Source: Melioribacter sp.
Lineage (GTDB): Bacteria > Bacteroidota > Ignavibacteria > Ignavibacteriales > Melioribacteraceae
DNA length: 64,000 bases
Assembly (NCBI GenBank): GCA_020723965.1
Contig: DYHW01000005.1
Coordinates: 62,001-126,000 of the forward strand
Direction of reading: 5' to 3'
Both the position numbers and the translations under genes were made by a program. The notes below the pieces were generated by a model that was not told where the DNA came from, did not search any database, and saw only the letters and a program-made list of their open reading frames with translations. Below are positions 52,394-61,554 of this stretch, in pieces (positions within the stretch are counted from its first letter, which is position 1; every line of letters starts with the position of its first letter).

Positions 52394-54064
52394 TTATCTT
52401 ATCAAGTTTGTAATTTCTTGAAGCAGGGCATCTGCCGTAGTAATTACGCGCGCATTGGCTTGAAATCCTCGTTGAGAAACTATCATTTTAGTGAATTCTT
52501 CAGATAAGTCAACGTTCGATTGTTCGAGCGCTCCGGATTGAACTGTAGTTCCAGTCTCTTCGCCAAGACTGCCGATTCTGGGCACGCCGCTGTTTGCATA
52601 AGCAGAATACAAATTATCGCCAACGCTTATTAAGCCATTCAAGTTGTTGAATGTGGCAACCATAATTTGCGCAAGACTACGAGAAGAACCGTTCGAGAAA
52701 ATTCCTACTATGTTTCCGTATTGATCGATATTAAGATTAGAAAGCGAAGCAGATGGAGAGCCGTCTTGAGACAAAGCGCTGATAACAGAGCTTGCGGATG
52801 TTTGTGTTATTCCGCCAAAACCGGTACCAAAATCAAGATCAATAATTAAGGTAGCTGAGCCGCCGCTTGGAACAAATGAGAATTGCGGGTTATTGGGTGA
52901 AATTTTAGCGGGGTCCAAAGTTCCATCGGGGTTAAATTCAACTGTTCCTACTGCGTTAACAGCTTTACCGTCAACTGTTGACGTGCCGGGCACCGATGCT
53001 GTCCAGGTCCATATATTATCGGCTATCTTTGTATATTTCATCGTAACTTGATGTGCCGTGCCGAGTGAATCGTAAACGGTTACAGAACCGCTTACAATGT
53101 TAGGAAGCTTATTGTTATCTGCAGAAATACTAAGTGTGTATGTTGAAGAGTTTTGAGTAACTACTGTTCCATCATAAATAAAATCTATATTGGAAAGAGG
53201 AACATTTATTCTATTTGCTGTTCCGTCAAATTTGGCTTTAGAAGCTGCATTAAGAACCCAATTTCCTGTTCCGTCGTCTTCAAATACTAAACCTGTAATG
53301 CTTCCTGTTGTTATTTCTGTGCCGTCAATATCTAACAGTTTGTAGCTAAGATCGTAAGTGTTAGCTGCTGTTTTAGTAAAAGTAGTTTGGTAAGTGAATT
53401 CTTTTCCATATTCGTTATATATGGTTACTTTGCTCGGGGCTGTGCTCTCGCCTACTGCTAAAGCCGAAGCGTTAATGTTGCCTCGTTGAGTAACTTGTAA
53501 AGTTCTTGTTAATTGCGAATTACTTTTTAAGTTGCCGCCCCATTTGATTTCTGTCGTTGCAACAGCGGGCAGTTTAAGATTTGTATCGATCACTATATCC
53601 TCCAAATTATTTCCGGGAGGAATTACCCCTTCGGCGCTTGCAACTTTACCCTGCACTATTGCGCCGTTTTGCGGGCTTACTAATTTTCCGTCTGCATCAA
53701 AAACAAAAGCCCCGGCACGAGAGAAGAATGCCTGTCCATCGCTTTTCAATACAAACATTCCTGGTCCCTGCAGCGCAATATCTGTTACAATGCCTGTTCT
53801 TTCGAATGTGCCTTGGTTCCAGTTGCGATCAATAGAATTAACTTTCATACCAAGACCAATTTGAAATGAATTAGTGCCGCCGGTGCTTTCTGTTGGGTTA
53901 GTGCCGGCTTTTACGAATTGATTAAAAGTATCGCTGAATGTAACACGAGAACCTTTGAATCCGATCGTGTTAACGTTAGAAATGTTATTTCCGATAACGT
54001 CCATCATTGATTGATGATTACGTAACCCGGAAACACCTGCAAATAGAGATGTTAAGAGTGCCAT
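52394..54064 (-). CDS. flgE: Flagellar hook protein FlgE
   Basis: A 556-residue hook subunit. N-terminus: ALLTSLFAGVSGLRNHQSMM, then NNISNVNTIGFKGSRV. Middle: ALQGPGMFVL and FSRAGAFVFDADGKLV, then a long Ser/Thr-rich beta region (about 150-420). C-terminus: SGALEQSNVDLSEEFTKMIV and SQRGFQANARVITTADALLQ. It is about 150 residues longer than enteric FlgE, the extra lying in the surface domain. AGGAGG is 7 nt before the ATG. The leader holds a stem-loop, and a FliA-type promoter lies further up inside flgD. Confidence 0.95.
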   Translation of the reverse strand: MALLTSLFAGVSGLRNHQSMMDVIGNNISNVNTIGFKGSRVTFSDTFNQFVKAGTNPTESTGGTNSFQIGLGMKVNSIDRNWNQGTFERTGIVTDIALQGPGMFVLKSDGQAFFSRAGAFVFDADGKLVSPQNGAIVQGKVASAEGVIPPGNNLEDIVIDTNLKLPAVATTEIKWGGNLKSNSQLTRTLQVTQRGNINASALAVGESTAPSKVTIYNEYGKEFTYQTTFTKTAANTYDLSYKLLDIDGTEITTGSITGLVFEDDGTGNWVLNAASKAKFDGTANRINVPLSNIDFIYDGTVVTQNSSTYTLSISADNNKLPNIVSGSVTVYDSLGTAHQVTMKYTKIADNIWTWTASVPGTSTVDGKAVNAVGTVEFNPDGTLDPAKISPNNPQFSFVPSGGSATLIIDLDFGTGFGGITQTSASSVISALSQDGSPSASLSNLNIDQYGNIVGIFSNGSSRSLAQIMVATFNNLNGLISVGDNLYSAYANSGVPRIGSLGEETGTTVQSGALEQSNVDLSEEFTKMIVSQRGFQANARVITTADALLQEITNLIR

Positions 54065-54161
54065 GTTTAACCTCCTGAGTTTGATTCGGCTTCAGTCATT
54101 CAGCCAAACCGAAGAGCGTCCTTGGGGGGAAGGTCCCGCTCTGTTTTATTGATTTAGTTAT
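54065..54161 (-). promoter_or_regulatory. flgE leader with stem-loop
   Basis: Within this 97 bp gap AGAGCG (54113-54118) pairs with CGCTCT (54137-54142). An inner CCTT/AAGG stem encloses a run of six G on the plus strand, six C in the transcript. A weaker TTCGG/CCGAA pairing follows towards flgE. No T tract follows on the minus strand, so it is more likely an RNA-stability or translation element than a terminator. Confidence 0.45.
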
Positions 54162-54542
54162 TTATGTTGCAAACACTACGCTATCTATATTTGTAAAAAC
54201 ATTTTCTGTTGAATCTGCTACTTCAATTGCCGTAACAACTGTTTTGTTTGGAATATTTATGATGAACGCCGTTTTATCCATCATAACTAATGAATCTTTT
54301 GCCCCTTTAGCTTCGGCTTTTTCAACTGCATTTTGAATCTTTATCAAATCATCATCACTTAGCTGAATGTTGCGGGATTCAAGGCGCTTCAAAGCATGGC
54401 TGGAAAATTTTACTTTCTCAAGCTCCTCTTTGAAGATAGCATCGAAAGTTGAAATTGATCTGTTGTCTACGCGGTGGTTTTGTACCGATTCATTTCCTAC
54501 AATTGGAATAAAAGGAACTTTAACGCCGTTAATTTCTGCCAT
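54162..54542 (-). CDS. TIGR02530-type flagellar operon protein
   Basis: A 126-residue soluble protein matching the short family found between flgD and flgE in many phyla: KFSSHALKRLESRNIQLSDD (about 45-65), KIQNAVEKAEAKGAKDSLVM, and IPNKTVVTAIEV near the end. The family role is unsettled; its constant place beside the hook genes suggests hook assembly. It starts 11 bp after flgD, and a 97 bp structured gap separates it from flgE. Confidence 0.88.
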   Translation of the reverse strand: MAEINGVKVPFIPIVGNESVQNHRVDNRSISTFDAIFKEELEKVKFSSHALKRLESRNIQLSDDDLIKIQNAVEKAEAKGAKDSLVMMDKTAFIINIPNKTVVTAIEVADSTENVFTNIDSVVFAT

Positions 54543-54553
54543 TAGTTTTTTCC

Positions 54554-55228
54554 TTAGTTCTTTGGATTCAATATTTCTACAATATCAGAAATTGGATATT
54601 CAGCGCCGCCAATTATCAGTAAAGCGCCTTTTTCTCCAAAGCGAACTCCGTCAATCAATCCTATCTTGAAAATATTTACTGTCATTTTTTCGCCATTCAT
54701 ATTTATTGCTTCAACTTCGAATTTATAATTACCATTTGGCAATTTGCTACCCGTATTATCGGAAAGATCCCAAGAAAGTTTATTGCTTCCAAATTTTGTC
54801 GGTGCATTTTCAATTACCTTTACTAGCGCGCCTTTATCATTATACACTTTTATAGTAGCTGCTTTCGCTTCTAAGGGCAGGTTGTATCCAAGCGTTAAAT
54901 TCTCTTGTCCGTTAAGTTTCAATTCTCCGCCGCTGATCTTAACTTCTTTCCCTATCAATGTTGCTACTAAAGTATTATTGATAGACTGGGTGAGAAGATA
55001 GTTAGAGTCGATGCTCTGTTTAATTGATGAATTCAAATTTGTCAATTGTTCAAGCGAACTAAATTGTGCGAGTTGTGCAGCGTATTCTGATCCATCCATC
55101 GGATTTAGCGGGTCCTGGTTTTTAAGCTGCTGAATCATCAATTTCAAAAAATCATCTTTACCAAGCGTGCTTTTGTGCGCTGCCGGTTGTAATGTGTTTG
55201 TTGTTTTTGTTGGTATCGATCCGATCAT
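54554..55228 (-). CDS. flgD: Hook cap protein FlgD
   Basis: A 224-residue hook-capping scaffold. The N-terminus has LGKDDFLKLMIQQLKNQDPL followed by NPMDGSEYAAQLAQFSSLEQ, the FlgD signature. The middle holds the FlgD Ig-like part (IKVYNDKGALVKVI, LSWDLSDNTGSKLPNGNY, KFEVEAI). A C-terminal VRFGEKGALLIIGGAEYPI fits the Tudor-like part. It follows fliK by 12 bp. A perfect FliA-type promoter sequence lies inside it at 54756-54782. Confidence 0.95.
   Translation of the reverse strand: MIGSIPTKTTNTLQPAAHKSTLGKDDFLKLMIQQLKNQDPLNPMDGSEYAAQLAQFSSLEQLTNLNSSIKQSIDSNYLLTQSINNTLVATLIGKEVKISGGELKLNGQENLTLGYNLPLEAKAATIKVYNDKGALVKVIENAPTKFGSNKLSWDLSDNTGSKLPNGNYKFEVEAINMNGEKMTVNIFKIGLIDGVRFGEKGALLIIGGAEYPISDIVEILNPKN
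54756..54782 (-). promoter_or_regulatory. Internal FliA-type promoter in flgD
   Basis: On the minus strand TAAA (54782-54779), 15 nt, TCCGATAA (54763-54756): identical in all 12 defined bases and in spacing to the flagellin promoter. A start near 54749 would transcribe the TIGR02530-type gene (leader about 207 nt) and flgE. The -10 overlaps Ser-Asp-Asn codons of FlgD. Confidence 0.6.
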
Positions 55229-55240
55229 TTTATTTATTCC

Positions 55241-57526
55241 TTATGCTAAAAATTCGTATGTATTATATCCCATCAGCTTTTGTTTTTTATGTGGCTGCTC
55301 TTCTTCGAATTTTATTTTTTCACTTTTCTCTGATGATTTTTTCTTAGAAGCAAATTCTTTATTAAATTTTTGTTCATTGCCGGCAAGGCTAACAGTAACA
55401 TTGCTTAAATTTATACCGGATGAATGCAATGCCTGTTTTAGTTGTTCTATGTTCGATTGGATAAATTGTTTTATCTGTTCGTTCTCAACTTCAATGCGGG
55501 TGTTGAGCCGGTTTTCTATTAAATCTACAATCAACTTTACTTTACCAAGATTTTCCGGCGTTAATTGAAAAGTAATGCTCTGCTTTTCTCCTTGTTGTAT
55601 AAACTTTGCAGCTTCAGGAATTATTTCCGCGCTTTTGATCGTCTTAACTGTTTCGTGCAAAATTTTTACATCAGAGAACGACTTAATTTTTTCTATTTCA
55701 ACTTCATTGGAGACATTAATGCTCTGTCCAAAACTATTCTTAATATTTTCGGGGGTTTTATACTTCGCAAATTCTTTTTCCCCTTGATTTTTGTTTTGTG
55801 TTTCATTCGCGGCTGCTTTAGTTATATTTGGCGCTTCTTCAAATATTTTTGCATCGCTAACCGGCTTAACATTTTTAACTTTTTCATCTTTCATGATATT
55901 ATACTGAACTTCGCGTAGGAAAGGTTCTTGATTGCTTGCTTGTTTTTGTGCCGATGCTGCACCGCTTAATTGTTCTTTCCCAAGGATTGAAGTTTTGTCA
56001 AATGTTTCATTTAACGGCTGCATTTTAATTTCTTTCTCTGCAGCGGGATGGTTAATGGTTGATCGAAAATCTGTTTTAAGTTCTCCGCTTATCTTTTCGT
56101 AATCTACATTTTCAGTTTCTGAAGCCGATTGTGGCTGCAACTTAAGTTGTTGAAGTACTTCTTTTTCTGCCGGTGTTATTTTAATTGATTTTTCTGTAAA
56201 GGGCTTCCCGACTTTTATAAATGTAAAATCATTTTCTTTCGGTTGAAATTGAATGTCGCTCTTTTCTTTCTCTGCTGATTTTTGAGAAAGCTCTGTTTCA
56301 TTCTCTGCTTTTTGAACCGGTTCTTTTATCGGTGCAAATTTTATAAATTCAAGAGTAGATTTATTTTGCTGGCTATTTATTTCTTGCGAAATACTTTTTG
56401 TTTCAGAAACATTAGCGGCTGGCTCGGCTTTATCTTGTGGGGCTATGTTTTTTTCAACTTTATTCTCTTGCGTTTTTGATGATTCTACATTTTCTTTATA
56501 ATTAACATCAGTCGCAAAAAATTTCAACCCGGTTAGAGTTTCTTTTATTACCGGTTCTAAAACTTGTGGAAAATCATCGCTCTCATTTATCTGCTGAACT
56601 TTATAATCAAGATCAGAATTTTGTTCCTCTATTTCAAAACTTGTAATTGAGGGGGGAATAAAATCATAATTATCTTGTTCTTGTTTAAGAATTTGTAAAG
56701 TTATTTCAGTTACTTCGGTTTTGTATTTACTGTTCTCTTTTTCTTCGGAATTATTGGCATACGCGCTTTTATTTGCTGCAGCAATTTCTTCTGTTGATGA
56801 AAAATCAACATTCAATTTTACAACAATTTCATCTTGCCCATTATCAGACTTAGCCAAAACATTTTCTTTGTTTTGTATTTTTTTCAGGAGTTGATGAGGC
56901 GTAAATTCATTGTTAACGCCTGCAGCTTGCTTTTCATCCTTTTCTGAAATGAGAGATATATTCAAATTGAGTCTATCGGGGGTTGCGCTTACAGTAAGAT
57001 TGAGAGAATTATTTTGTTTGAGATGATCGACAATAGAAGCGACAACATTTTCTTTTAGATCAACAGCGCCGTTAGTCAATCCTCCAAATAACTTTTGAGA
57101 TCCATTAATAAAAAATAGTTCCTTATTTACTTCTATTTGTTCAACAAACCCGCCCAAAAAATTTTGCAGCCTTTCTTGAGACAAAACAAATTGCTTTTTG
57201 TTTATCAACGCAGGAGTATACTTGAGCGTTGATTCGGTTAAATTTATCTGATGTATAGTGTCTTGGACAAAATCCAAAATGAATTTAGAGAGAGCGTTAA
57301 ACTCTTGCGGTGTAACTTGAACAACATTCCCCAATGCAGGAAACGCTTCATCTGATAATAGTTCTGAATCGCTATGTATTCCCGCTGAACTTATTGCGCT
57401 CTCTTCTTCGCAGATTTTGATAATATCCGAAAACATATAAGAAGCATGGGTATTCTTCTTAGAGCCTGCAGAAGAAGATCGATCTGTTTGGCTCAACTTA
57501 TCTATGAAAAATGCGCTAAAGTTCAT
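55241..57526 (-). CDS. fliK: Flagellar hook-length control protein FliK
   Basis: A 761-residue molecular ruler and export-switch trigger. Residues 1-about 640 are low-complexity and rich in Glu/Lys/Asn/Gln, typical of the ruler part. The C-terminal domain (about 650-735) contains ITFQLTPENLGKVKLIVDLI, TRIEVENEQIKQFIQSNIEQ and LKQALHSSGINLSNVTVSL, the FliK core that contacts FlhB. It is almost twice the size of enteric FliK (about 405). It starts at the motE-like stop codon and precedes flgD by 12 bp. Confidence 0.92.
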   Translation of the reverse strand: MNFSAFFIDKLSQTDRSSSAGSKKNTHASYMFSDIIKICEEESAISSAGIHSDSELLSDEAFPALGNVVQVTPQEFNALSKFILDFVQDTIHQINLTESTLKYTPALINKKQFVLSQERLQNFLGGFVEQIEVNKELFFINGSQKLFGGLTNGAVDLKENVVASIVDHLKQNNSLNLTVSATPDRLNLNISLISEKDEKQAAGVNNEFTPHQLLKKIQNKENVLAKSDNGQDEIVVKLNVDFSSTEEIAAANKSAYANNSEEKENSKYKTEVTEITLQILKQEQDNYDFIPPSITSFEIEEQNSDLDYKVQQINESDDFPQVLEPVIKETLTGLKFFATDVNYKENVESSKTQENKVEKNIAPQDKAEPAANVSETKSISQEINSQQNKSTLEFIKFAPIKEPVQKAENETELSQKSAEKEKSDIQFQPKENDFTFIKVGKPFTEKSIKITPAEKEVLQQLKLQPQSASETENVDYEKISGELKTDFRSTINHPAAEKEIKMQPLNETFDKTSILGKEQLSGAASAQKQASNQEPFLREVQYNIMKDEKVKNVKPVSDAKIFEEAPNITKAAANETQNKNQGEKEFAKYKTPENIKNSFGQSINVSNEVEIEKIKSFSDVKILHETVKTIKSAEIIPEAAKFIQQGEKQSITFQLTPENLGKVKLIVDLIENRLNTRIEVENEQIKQFIQSNIEQLKQALHSSGINLSNVTVSLAGNEQKFNKEFASKKKSSEKSEKIKFEEEQPHKKQKLMGYNTYEFLA

Positions 57527-58122
57527 CAGTTCACACTTATTATTCTTATTGCCTCTTCAGGCTTGAATTCGGCTAAAATACTTGCTGCTTTTTTCTTCTT
57601 CATCGAAAGAAGAATGTCTCTTGCAATATTATCGGAATAACCTCTGATTATTTTAGCAGCGCGCTGCGTATCCATAGATTCGTATAGTTTTACTGTCTGT
57701 TTCAACCAAGCTTTATAAGCGCTGTCTTTCCTTGCGCTTTCTTTTTCTAAAATAGATGGTTTAATAACTTCCGTTTGCTGTACAAGCTTTTCTTTCTCGG
57801 CTTTATTTTGTTCGGCTATAGGCATAGTTAACTTTGGAGCTTGAACAATGTCTTTCTTCGCAGTAACCGCATCGTTGGGTTTTATATCGGGAATATTTTT
57901 TGGGGGTGAGTCAATTTTTATTGGTTCTTCATTTTTCGAAGGGAAAGTCTTTTTCTCCGCTTTCTGTTCAATTTTATTCGCTTGAGGGTTTTGAACCTGA
58001 GTTACCGGTGTAAAATCAAAAACGAATATGTTTTTGTAGATCGAATTCAGATAAATAAAAACTCCGCTAACTAACGCAAAAGTTAGCATAAACGATACGA
58101 TATAAATTACTTTCTCCTTCAC
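57526..58122 (-). CDS. MotE-like membrane-anchored protein (MgtE N-like domain)
   Basis: A 198-residue protein. One N-terminal membrane helix (VIYIVSFMLTFALVSGVFIY) precedes a Lys/Pro-rich linker (about 45-125) and a C-terminal helical domain with AWLKQTVKLYESMDTQRAAK, RDILLSMKKKKAASILAEF and EEAIRIIS. This is the MotE/MgtE-N-like fold commonly found between fliJ and fliK. The role in most species is unclear. The GTG start overlaps the fliJ stop by 4 bp. A perfect FliA-type promoter lies within its 3' end. Confidence 0.83.
   Translation of the reverse strand: MKEKVIYIVSFMLTFALVSGVFIYLNSIYKNIFVFDFTPVTQVQNPQANKIEQKAEKKTFPSKNEEPIKIDSPPKNIPDIKPNDAVTAKKDIVQAPKLTMPIAEQNKAEKEKLVQQTEVIKPSILEKESARKDSAYKAWLKQTVKLYESMDTQRAAKIIRGYSDNIARDILLSMKKKKAASILAEFKPEEAIRIISVN
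57629..57655 (-). promoter_or_regulatory. Internal FliA-type promoter before fliK
   Basis: On the minus strand TAAA (57655-57652), 15 nt, TCCGATAA (57636-57629), identical to the flagellin promoter in bases and spacing. It lies inside the MotE-like gene. A start near 57622 would give fliK a leader of about 96 nt and carry on through flgD and flgE. Confidence 0.62.
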
Positions 58123-58556
58123 GACTGTTTCTCGCGGTAATTTCGAATAGCTATTTCATTTAATCCTTTTAATTCCTTGTGTCCATCTTCAATCATAAAA
58201 TTCTCGCGGTCATTTTCTTTTATAATTTCGAACGCCTTCTTTTCTTTTTTTCTTTCTACTAATTCTTTCAATTTTTGTTGTTTTCTTTTTTCACAATTCT
58301 CTATCTTCTTTTCGATCGACAGCATTTCCTTTTCTAAATGCGAATCATACATTTTTACACTCTGATATTCAGAAGCTTTCATTGTATGTCCGGTTATTTT
58401 CTGCAGAACCTTTTTCCTTTCTTCTAAGAGAAGAGCAAGCTGATGCCGCAAATCCTTTTTTTCTTTTGCTATCAAAGAAATTTCTTCTTCAATTTTTTTT
58501 TGAAGAATTTCTTTCACGTTCAGCACAGATTGAAATCTAAAATCGAATTTTCCCAT
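58119..58556 (-). CDS. fliJ: Flagellar export protein FliJ
   Basis: A 145-residue antiparallel coiled-coil protein. KFDFRFQSVLNVKEILQKKI at the start and a long charged heptad region are typical of FliJ, the stalk that links the FliI ATPase to FlhA. It lies 8 bp after fliI and overlaps the MotE-like gene. Confidence 0.88.
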   Translation of the reverse strand: MGKFDFRFQSVLNVKEILQKKIEEEISLIAKEKKDLRHQLALLLEERKKVLQKITGHTMKASEYQSVKMYDSHLEKEMLSIEKKIENCEKRKQQKLKELVERKKEKKAFEIIKENDRENFMIEDGHKELKGLNEIAIRNYREKQS

Positions 58557-58564
58557 TTATTTCC

Positions 58565-59896
58565 TCATACAATCGGCGCTTCAATTAAATAATTAAGTCT
58601 GTCCATTGTTTGATCATACAATGCTTTTTCGAAAATATCTTGTTTAAGGTATCCGCGCATTTGATTGATCTTCGATAAGGCGTGGTCAATTTGTGGATTG
58701 CTGCCTTTAACATAAGCTCCTATGTTTATCAAATCTTCTGCTTCTTTGTATGTAGCAAGAATTTCATTAAACCGCATTGTCCGCCGATAATGGTCGCTGT
58801 CAATTATATCTGGCATTACTCTGCTGATACTTTGAAGTGTATCAATAGCCGGATATTGTCCTCGGTTTGCAAGTTTGCGAGAAAGAACAATATGTCCGTC
58901 TAAGATCGACCGCACTGCATCAGCAATCGGTTCAGTCATATCATCTCCGTCAACCAATACAGTGTAGAGCGCAGTGATCGATCCTTTTTCTGTATTGCCG
59001 GCTCGTTCAAGCAATTTTGGCAGCAGCGCAAATACAGAAGGAGTGTACCCTTTTGTTGTTGGCGGTTCGCCAATTGATAAACCAACTTCGCGTTGCGCCA
59101 TTGCAAAACGGGTAACCGAATCCATCATGAGCATAACATCCAGCCCGAGATCGCGGAAATATTCTGCTATTGTTGTTGCTGCATAAGCTCCTTTCAATCT
59201 AATAAGGGGTGATTTATCGCTTGTAGCACAAACAACAATTGATTTTTTTAATCCTTCTTCTCCCAAATCTCTTTCGATAAACTCTCGTACTTCTCTGCCG
59301 CGCTCTCCTATAAGCGCAATAACATTTACATCTGCGCTTGTATTTCGTGCTATCATTCCGAGCAAAACGCTTTTGCCAACTCCGCTGCCGGAAAAAATTC
59401 CTGCACGTTGTCCTTTTCCAATTGTTAATAAGCCGTCAATTGTTCGTATGCCTGTCTGAATTGGTGTCGCAATTCTTTTTCTTTCAAGAGGGCTGGGCGG
59501 TTCGCGGTACGATTCGCGGTATGATGAATAACTAATTTCTCCTTTGCCGTCAATTGGATCACCAAGCCCGTCTATCACCCTACCCAACAACTCTTTTCCT
59601 ACACCTACAGAAAAACTTTTTCCTGTTGCAATTATTTCGCATGCTGGAGAAATATTGTAAACTTCGCCAATAGCAATAGATAAAACTTTACCATTCTTAA
59701 ACCCAACTACTTCAGCTTTGCAAACTTCCTCTCCATTTTGATTTATTATTGTGCAGATCTCTCCCATAACAGCATTTGGACCAACAGAAACAATAACAAG
59801 CCCAATAACATCAATAACTTTACCGTTAACGCGCACAGAATCGGTTTTACTGATAATGCGCTGATACTTATCCAACAATAGTTCAACAAATTCCAT
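58565..59896 (-). CDS. fliI: Flagellar export ATPase FliI
   Basis: A 443-residue F1-beta-like ATPase energising export. The Walker A GSGVGKS is at 170-176 (Lys175), followed by ALIGERGREVREFIERDLG, Walker B DVMLMMDSVTRFAMAQRE and GEPPTTKGYTPSVFALLPKL. The C-terminal helical part (ATYKEAEDLINIGAYVKGSN) is normal. It lies 13 bp after fliH and before fliJ. Confidence 0.96.
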   Translation of the reverse strand: MEFVELLLDKYQRIISKTDSVRVNGKVIDVIGLVIVSVGPNAVMGEICTIINQNGEEVCKAEVVGFKNGKVLSIAIGEVYNISPACEIIATGKSFSVGVGKELLGRVIDGLGDPIDGKGEISYSSYRESYREPPSPLERKRIATPIQTGIRTIDGLLTIGKGQRAGIFSGSGVGKSVLLGMIARNTSADVNVIALIGERGREVREFIERDLGEEGLKKSIVVCATSDKSPLIRLKGAYAATTIAEYFRDLGLDVMLMMDSVTRFAMAQREVGLSIGEPPTTKGYTPSVFALLPKLLERAGNTEKGSITALYTVLVDGDDMTEPIADAVRSILDGHIVLSRKLANRGQYPAIDTLQSISRVMPDIIDSDHYRRTMRFNEILATYKEAEDLINIGAYVKGSNPQIDHALSKINQMRGYLKQDIFEKALYDQTMDRLNYLIEAPIV

Positions 59897-59909
59897 ATTA
59901 GCTCTTCAT

Positions 59910-60518
59910 TTACAAACTTTCTAGAAGCTGTTGTTTCAGTTTATTTAATTGAGTAGAAATGCGAGCGTCTACATTTCCTATTTCTGTTTCAATCAGGCAG
60001 CCGCCTCGTTCTATCTGGTCATCCACTTCAATTTTTATTTTGCTGAATGAACTGCTATGAATAATGTTCTTACTTGTTTCCGTTAGTTCTTGCAGGTCCA
60101 TCGGGTTAAGTTTCAGCTTAACTTCGTTAGCGCCAATAATTTTATTTATAGCGGTACGAATATTTTCGTTTATCACATTTGTTGTTTCGATCTCTCGCTG
60201 AACAATCTTCTTTGCAAGTTCATGAGCCGTTTGAATAACAAGGATTTCAAAAGCTTTCTCATACTCTGCAAGATTCTCATCATAAATCTTAAGAATGTTG
60301 TAAACCTCTTCATATTTTCTAAAAAGTTTGGAAGAATAGTCCTGTTCAAGTTCGCGTTTTGCTTTTTCTTCTCCTTCTTTAAAACCGGTCTGATAGTAAT
60401 TCTCAAGCTGTTTCTTGAAAGTATCGGTGTCTTCAACAGCGAAATCAGAAGTTCCTATTGCCGCAACCTTTAAGTTCGGTTTACCTGCGTGCCCCTTAAA
60501 TTTTATAATGTTAGACAT
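59910..60518 (-). CDS. fliH: Flagellar export regulator FliH
   Basis: A peripheral protein of about 202 residues that ties FliI to the C-ring. N-terminus MSNIIKFKGHAGKPNLKV, a coiled central part (ENYYQTGFKEGEEKAKRELE) and a V-ATPase-E-like C-terminus (IQTAHELAKKIVQREIETT, IEVDDQIERGGCLIETEIG) are typical. I choose the ATG at 60518 (8 bp overlap with fliG); an in-frame start 23 codons earlier would encode FliG-overlapping sequence unlike the family. Confidence 0.9.
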   Translation of the reverse strand: MSNIIKFKGHAGKPNLKVAAIGTSDFAVEDTDTFKKQLENYYQTGFKEGEEKAKRELEQDYSSKLFRKYEEVYNILKIYDENLAEYEKAFEILVIQTAHELAKKIVQREIETTNVINENIRTAINKIIGANEVKLKLNPMDLQELTETSKNIIHSSSFSKIKIEVDDQIERGGCLIETEIGNVDARISTQLNKLKQQLLESL

Positions 60519-61554
60519 ATACTTCTTCCGGACCGCCTCTAATATTAAGTGAAATTTCGCCCTGCTCTTCGAGCGCTTTAATAACATCTATTATTCTCGC
60601 TTGTGCCGCTTCAACTTCTTTTAATTTTACCATTCCCATATATTGTAGTTCTTCCTTAAGAAGATCAGCAGCGCGTTCAGACATATTCTTGAAAATTTTC
60701 TCTTTCAGCTTTTCATCAGCAACTTTTAATCCAAGCGCCAGGTCTTTTCTATCTACCTCGCGTAAAATTTTCTGAATATCTTTATCGTTAATGTTAATAA
60801 TCTCATCAAAGATGAACATCAGCCGTTTGACTTCATAGCCTGTTTCGGCATCAATGTTCTCAATTTTATCCAAAATTTCTTTTGCCATTGTAATATTTGC
60901 TCTGTTCAGAATTGCCGCAAGACATTTAGGCCCGCCAAGTTTGCCAACGGATTGGCTCATCGATGCGCCGGCAATTTCATCAACAACGTGTTCAATCTGT
61001 TTTAAGGTTTGCGGGGCTATTTTTCCTAATGTGGCTATTCTATGTGCAACGTCGTACCGCAAATCTTCTGGTAATTCTTTTAATGCATTTGCCGTTTGAT
61101 CGGGACTTAATTGAGAAAGAATAAGAGCCATAGTTTGCGGATGTTCTTTATTCAAAAAGTTAATAAGCTGAGAGGGCTCGGCTCTTTTCAAAACATCAAA
61201 TCCTTTCAACGTTGTTAAGCGTCTTACTTTATCAATAATTTCTACTGCTTTTGAAGGTCCATAAGTTTTTTCGAGCACCGCTTGAGCATAATCTAATCCT
61301 CCTTCCAGCACATACTCCCGCGCGGTTACCATGTTGTAAAATTCTTCTATAACGATATCTGCTGTTTTAGAAGAGATGTTTCTAACTTTTGAAATTTCTG
61401 CTGTAAGATTTTCAACATCAGCCGGGTCAAGATGTTTTAATACAGCTGAAGCGGCTTCTACGTTCAAAGCTACCATTAGCATGGCTGCTTTCTGAAGCCC
61501 GTTTACTTCTTCTCGTAAACTGTCTTTTGTTACTATTTTATCGTTAGATCTCAT
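60511..61554 (-). CDS. fliG: Flagellar motor switch protein FliG
   Basis: A 347-residue rotor protein. Three FliG domains are visible: N-terminal (KAAMLMVALNVEAASAVLKH), middle with the EHPQTMALILSQLSPDQTA signature, and C-terminal, where the torque helix DLALGLKVADEKLKEKIFKN and MSERAADLLKEELQYMG keep the charged residues that meet MotA. It overlaps fliF by 11 bp and fliH by 8 bp. Confidence 0.96.
   Translation of the reverse strand: MRSNDKIVTKDSLREEVNGLQKAAMLMVALNVEAASAVLKHLDPADVENLTAEISKVRNISSKTADIVIEEFYNMVTAREYVLEGGLDYAQAVLEKTYGPSKAVEIIDKVRRLTTLKGFDVLKRAEPSQLINFLNKEHPQTMALILSQLSPDQTANALKELPEDLRYDVAHRIATLGKIAPQTLKQIEHVVDEIAGASMSQSVGKLGGPKCLAAILNRANITMAKEILDKIENIDAETGYEVKRLMFIFDEIININDKDIQKILREVDRKDLALGLKVADEKLKEKIFKNMSERAADLLKEELQYMGMVKLKEVEAAQARIIDVIKALEEQGEISLNIRGGPEEVYV

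Noticed and set aside
52239..52421. 60-codon plus-strand frame in the flgE-fliL gap
   Set aside because: It crosses the inverted repeat at 52310-52363 and enters antisense flgE; no ribosome site. Treated as chance.
53016..53023. GCCGATAA on the minus strand inside flgE
   Set aside because: A perfect -10, but there is no -35 at the proper spacing.
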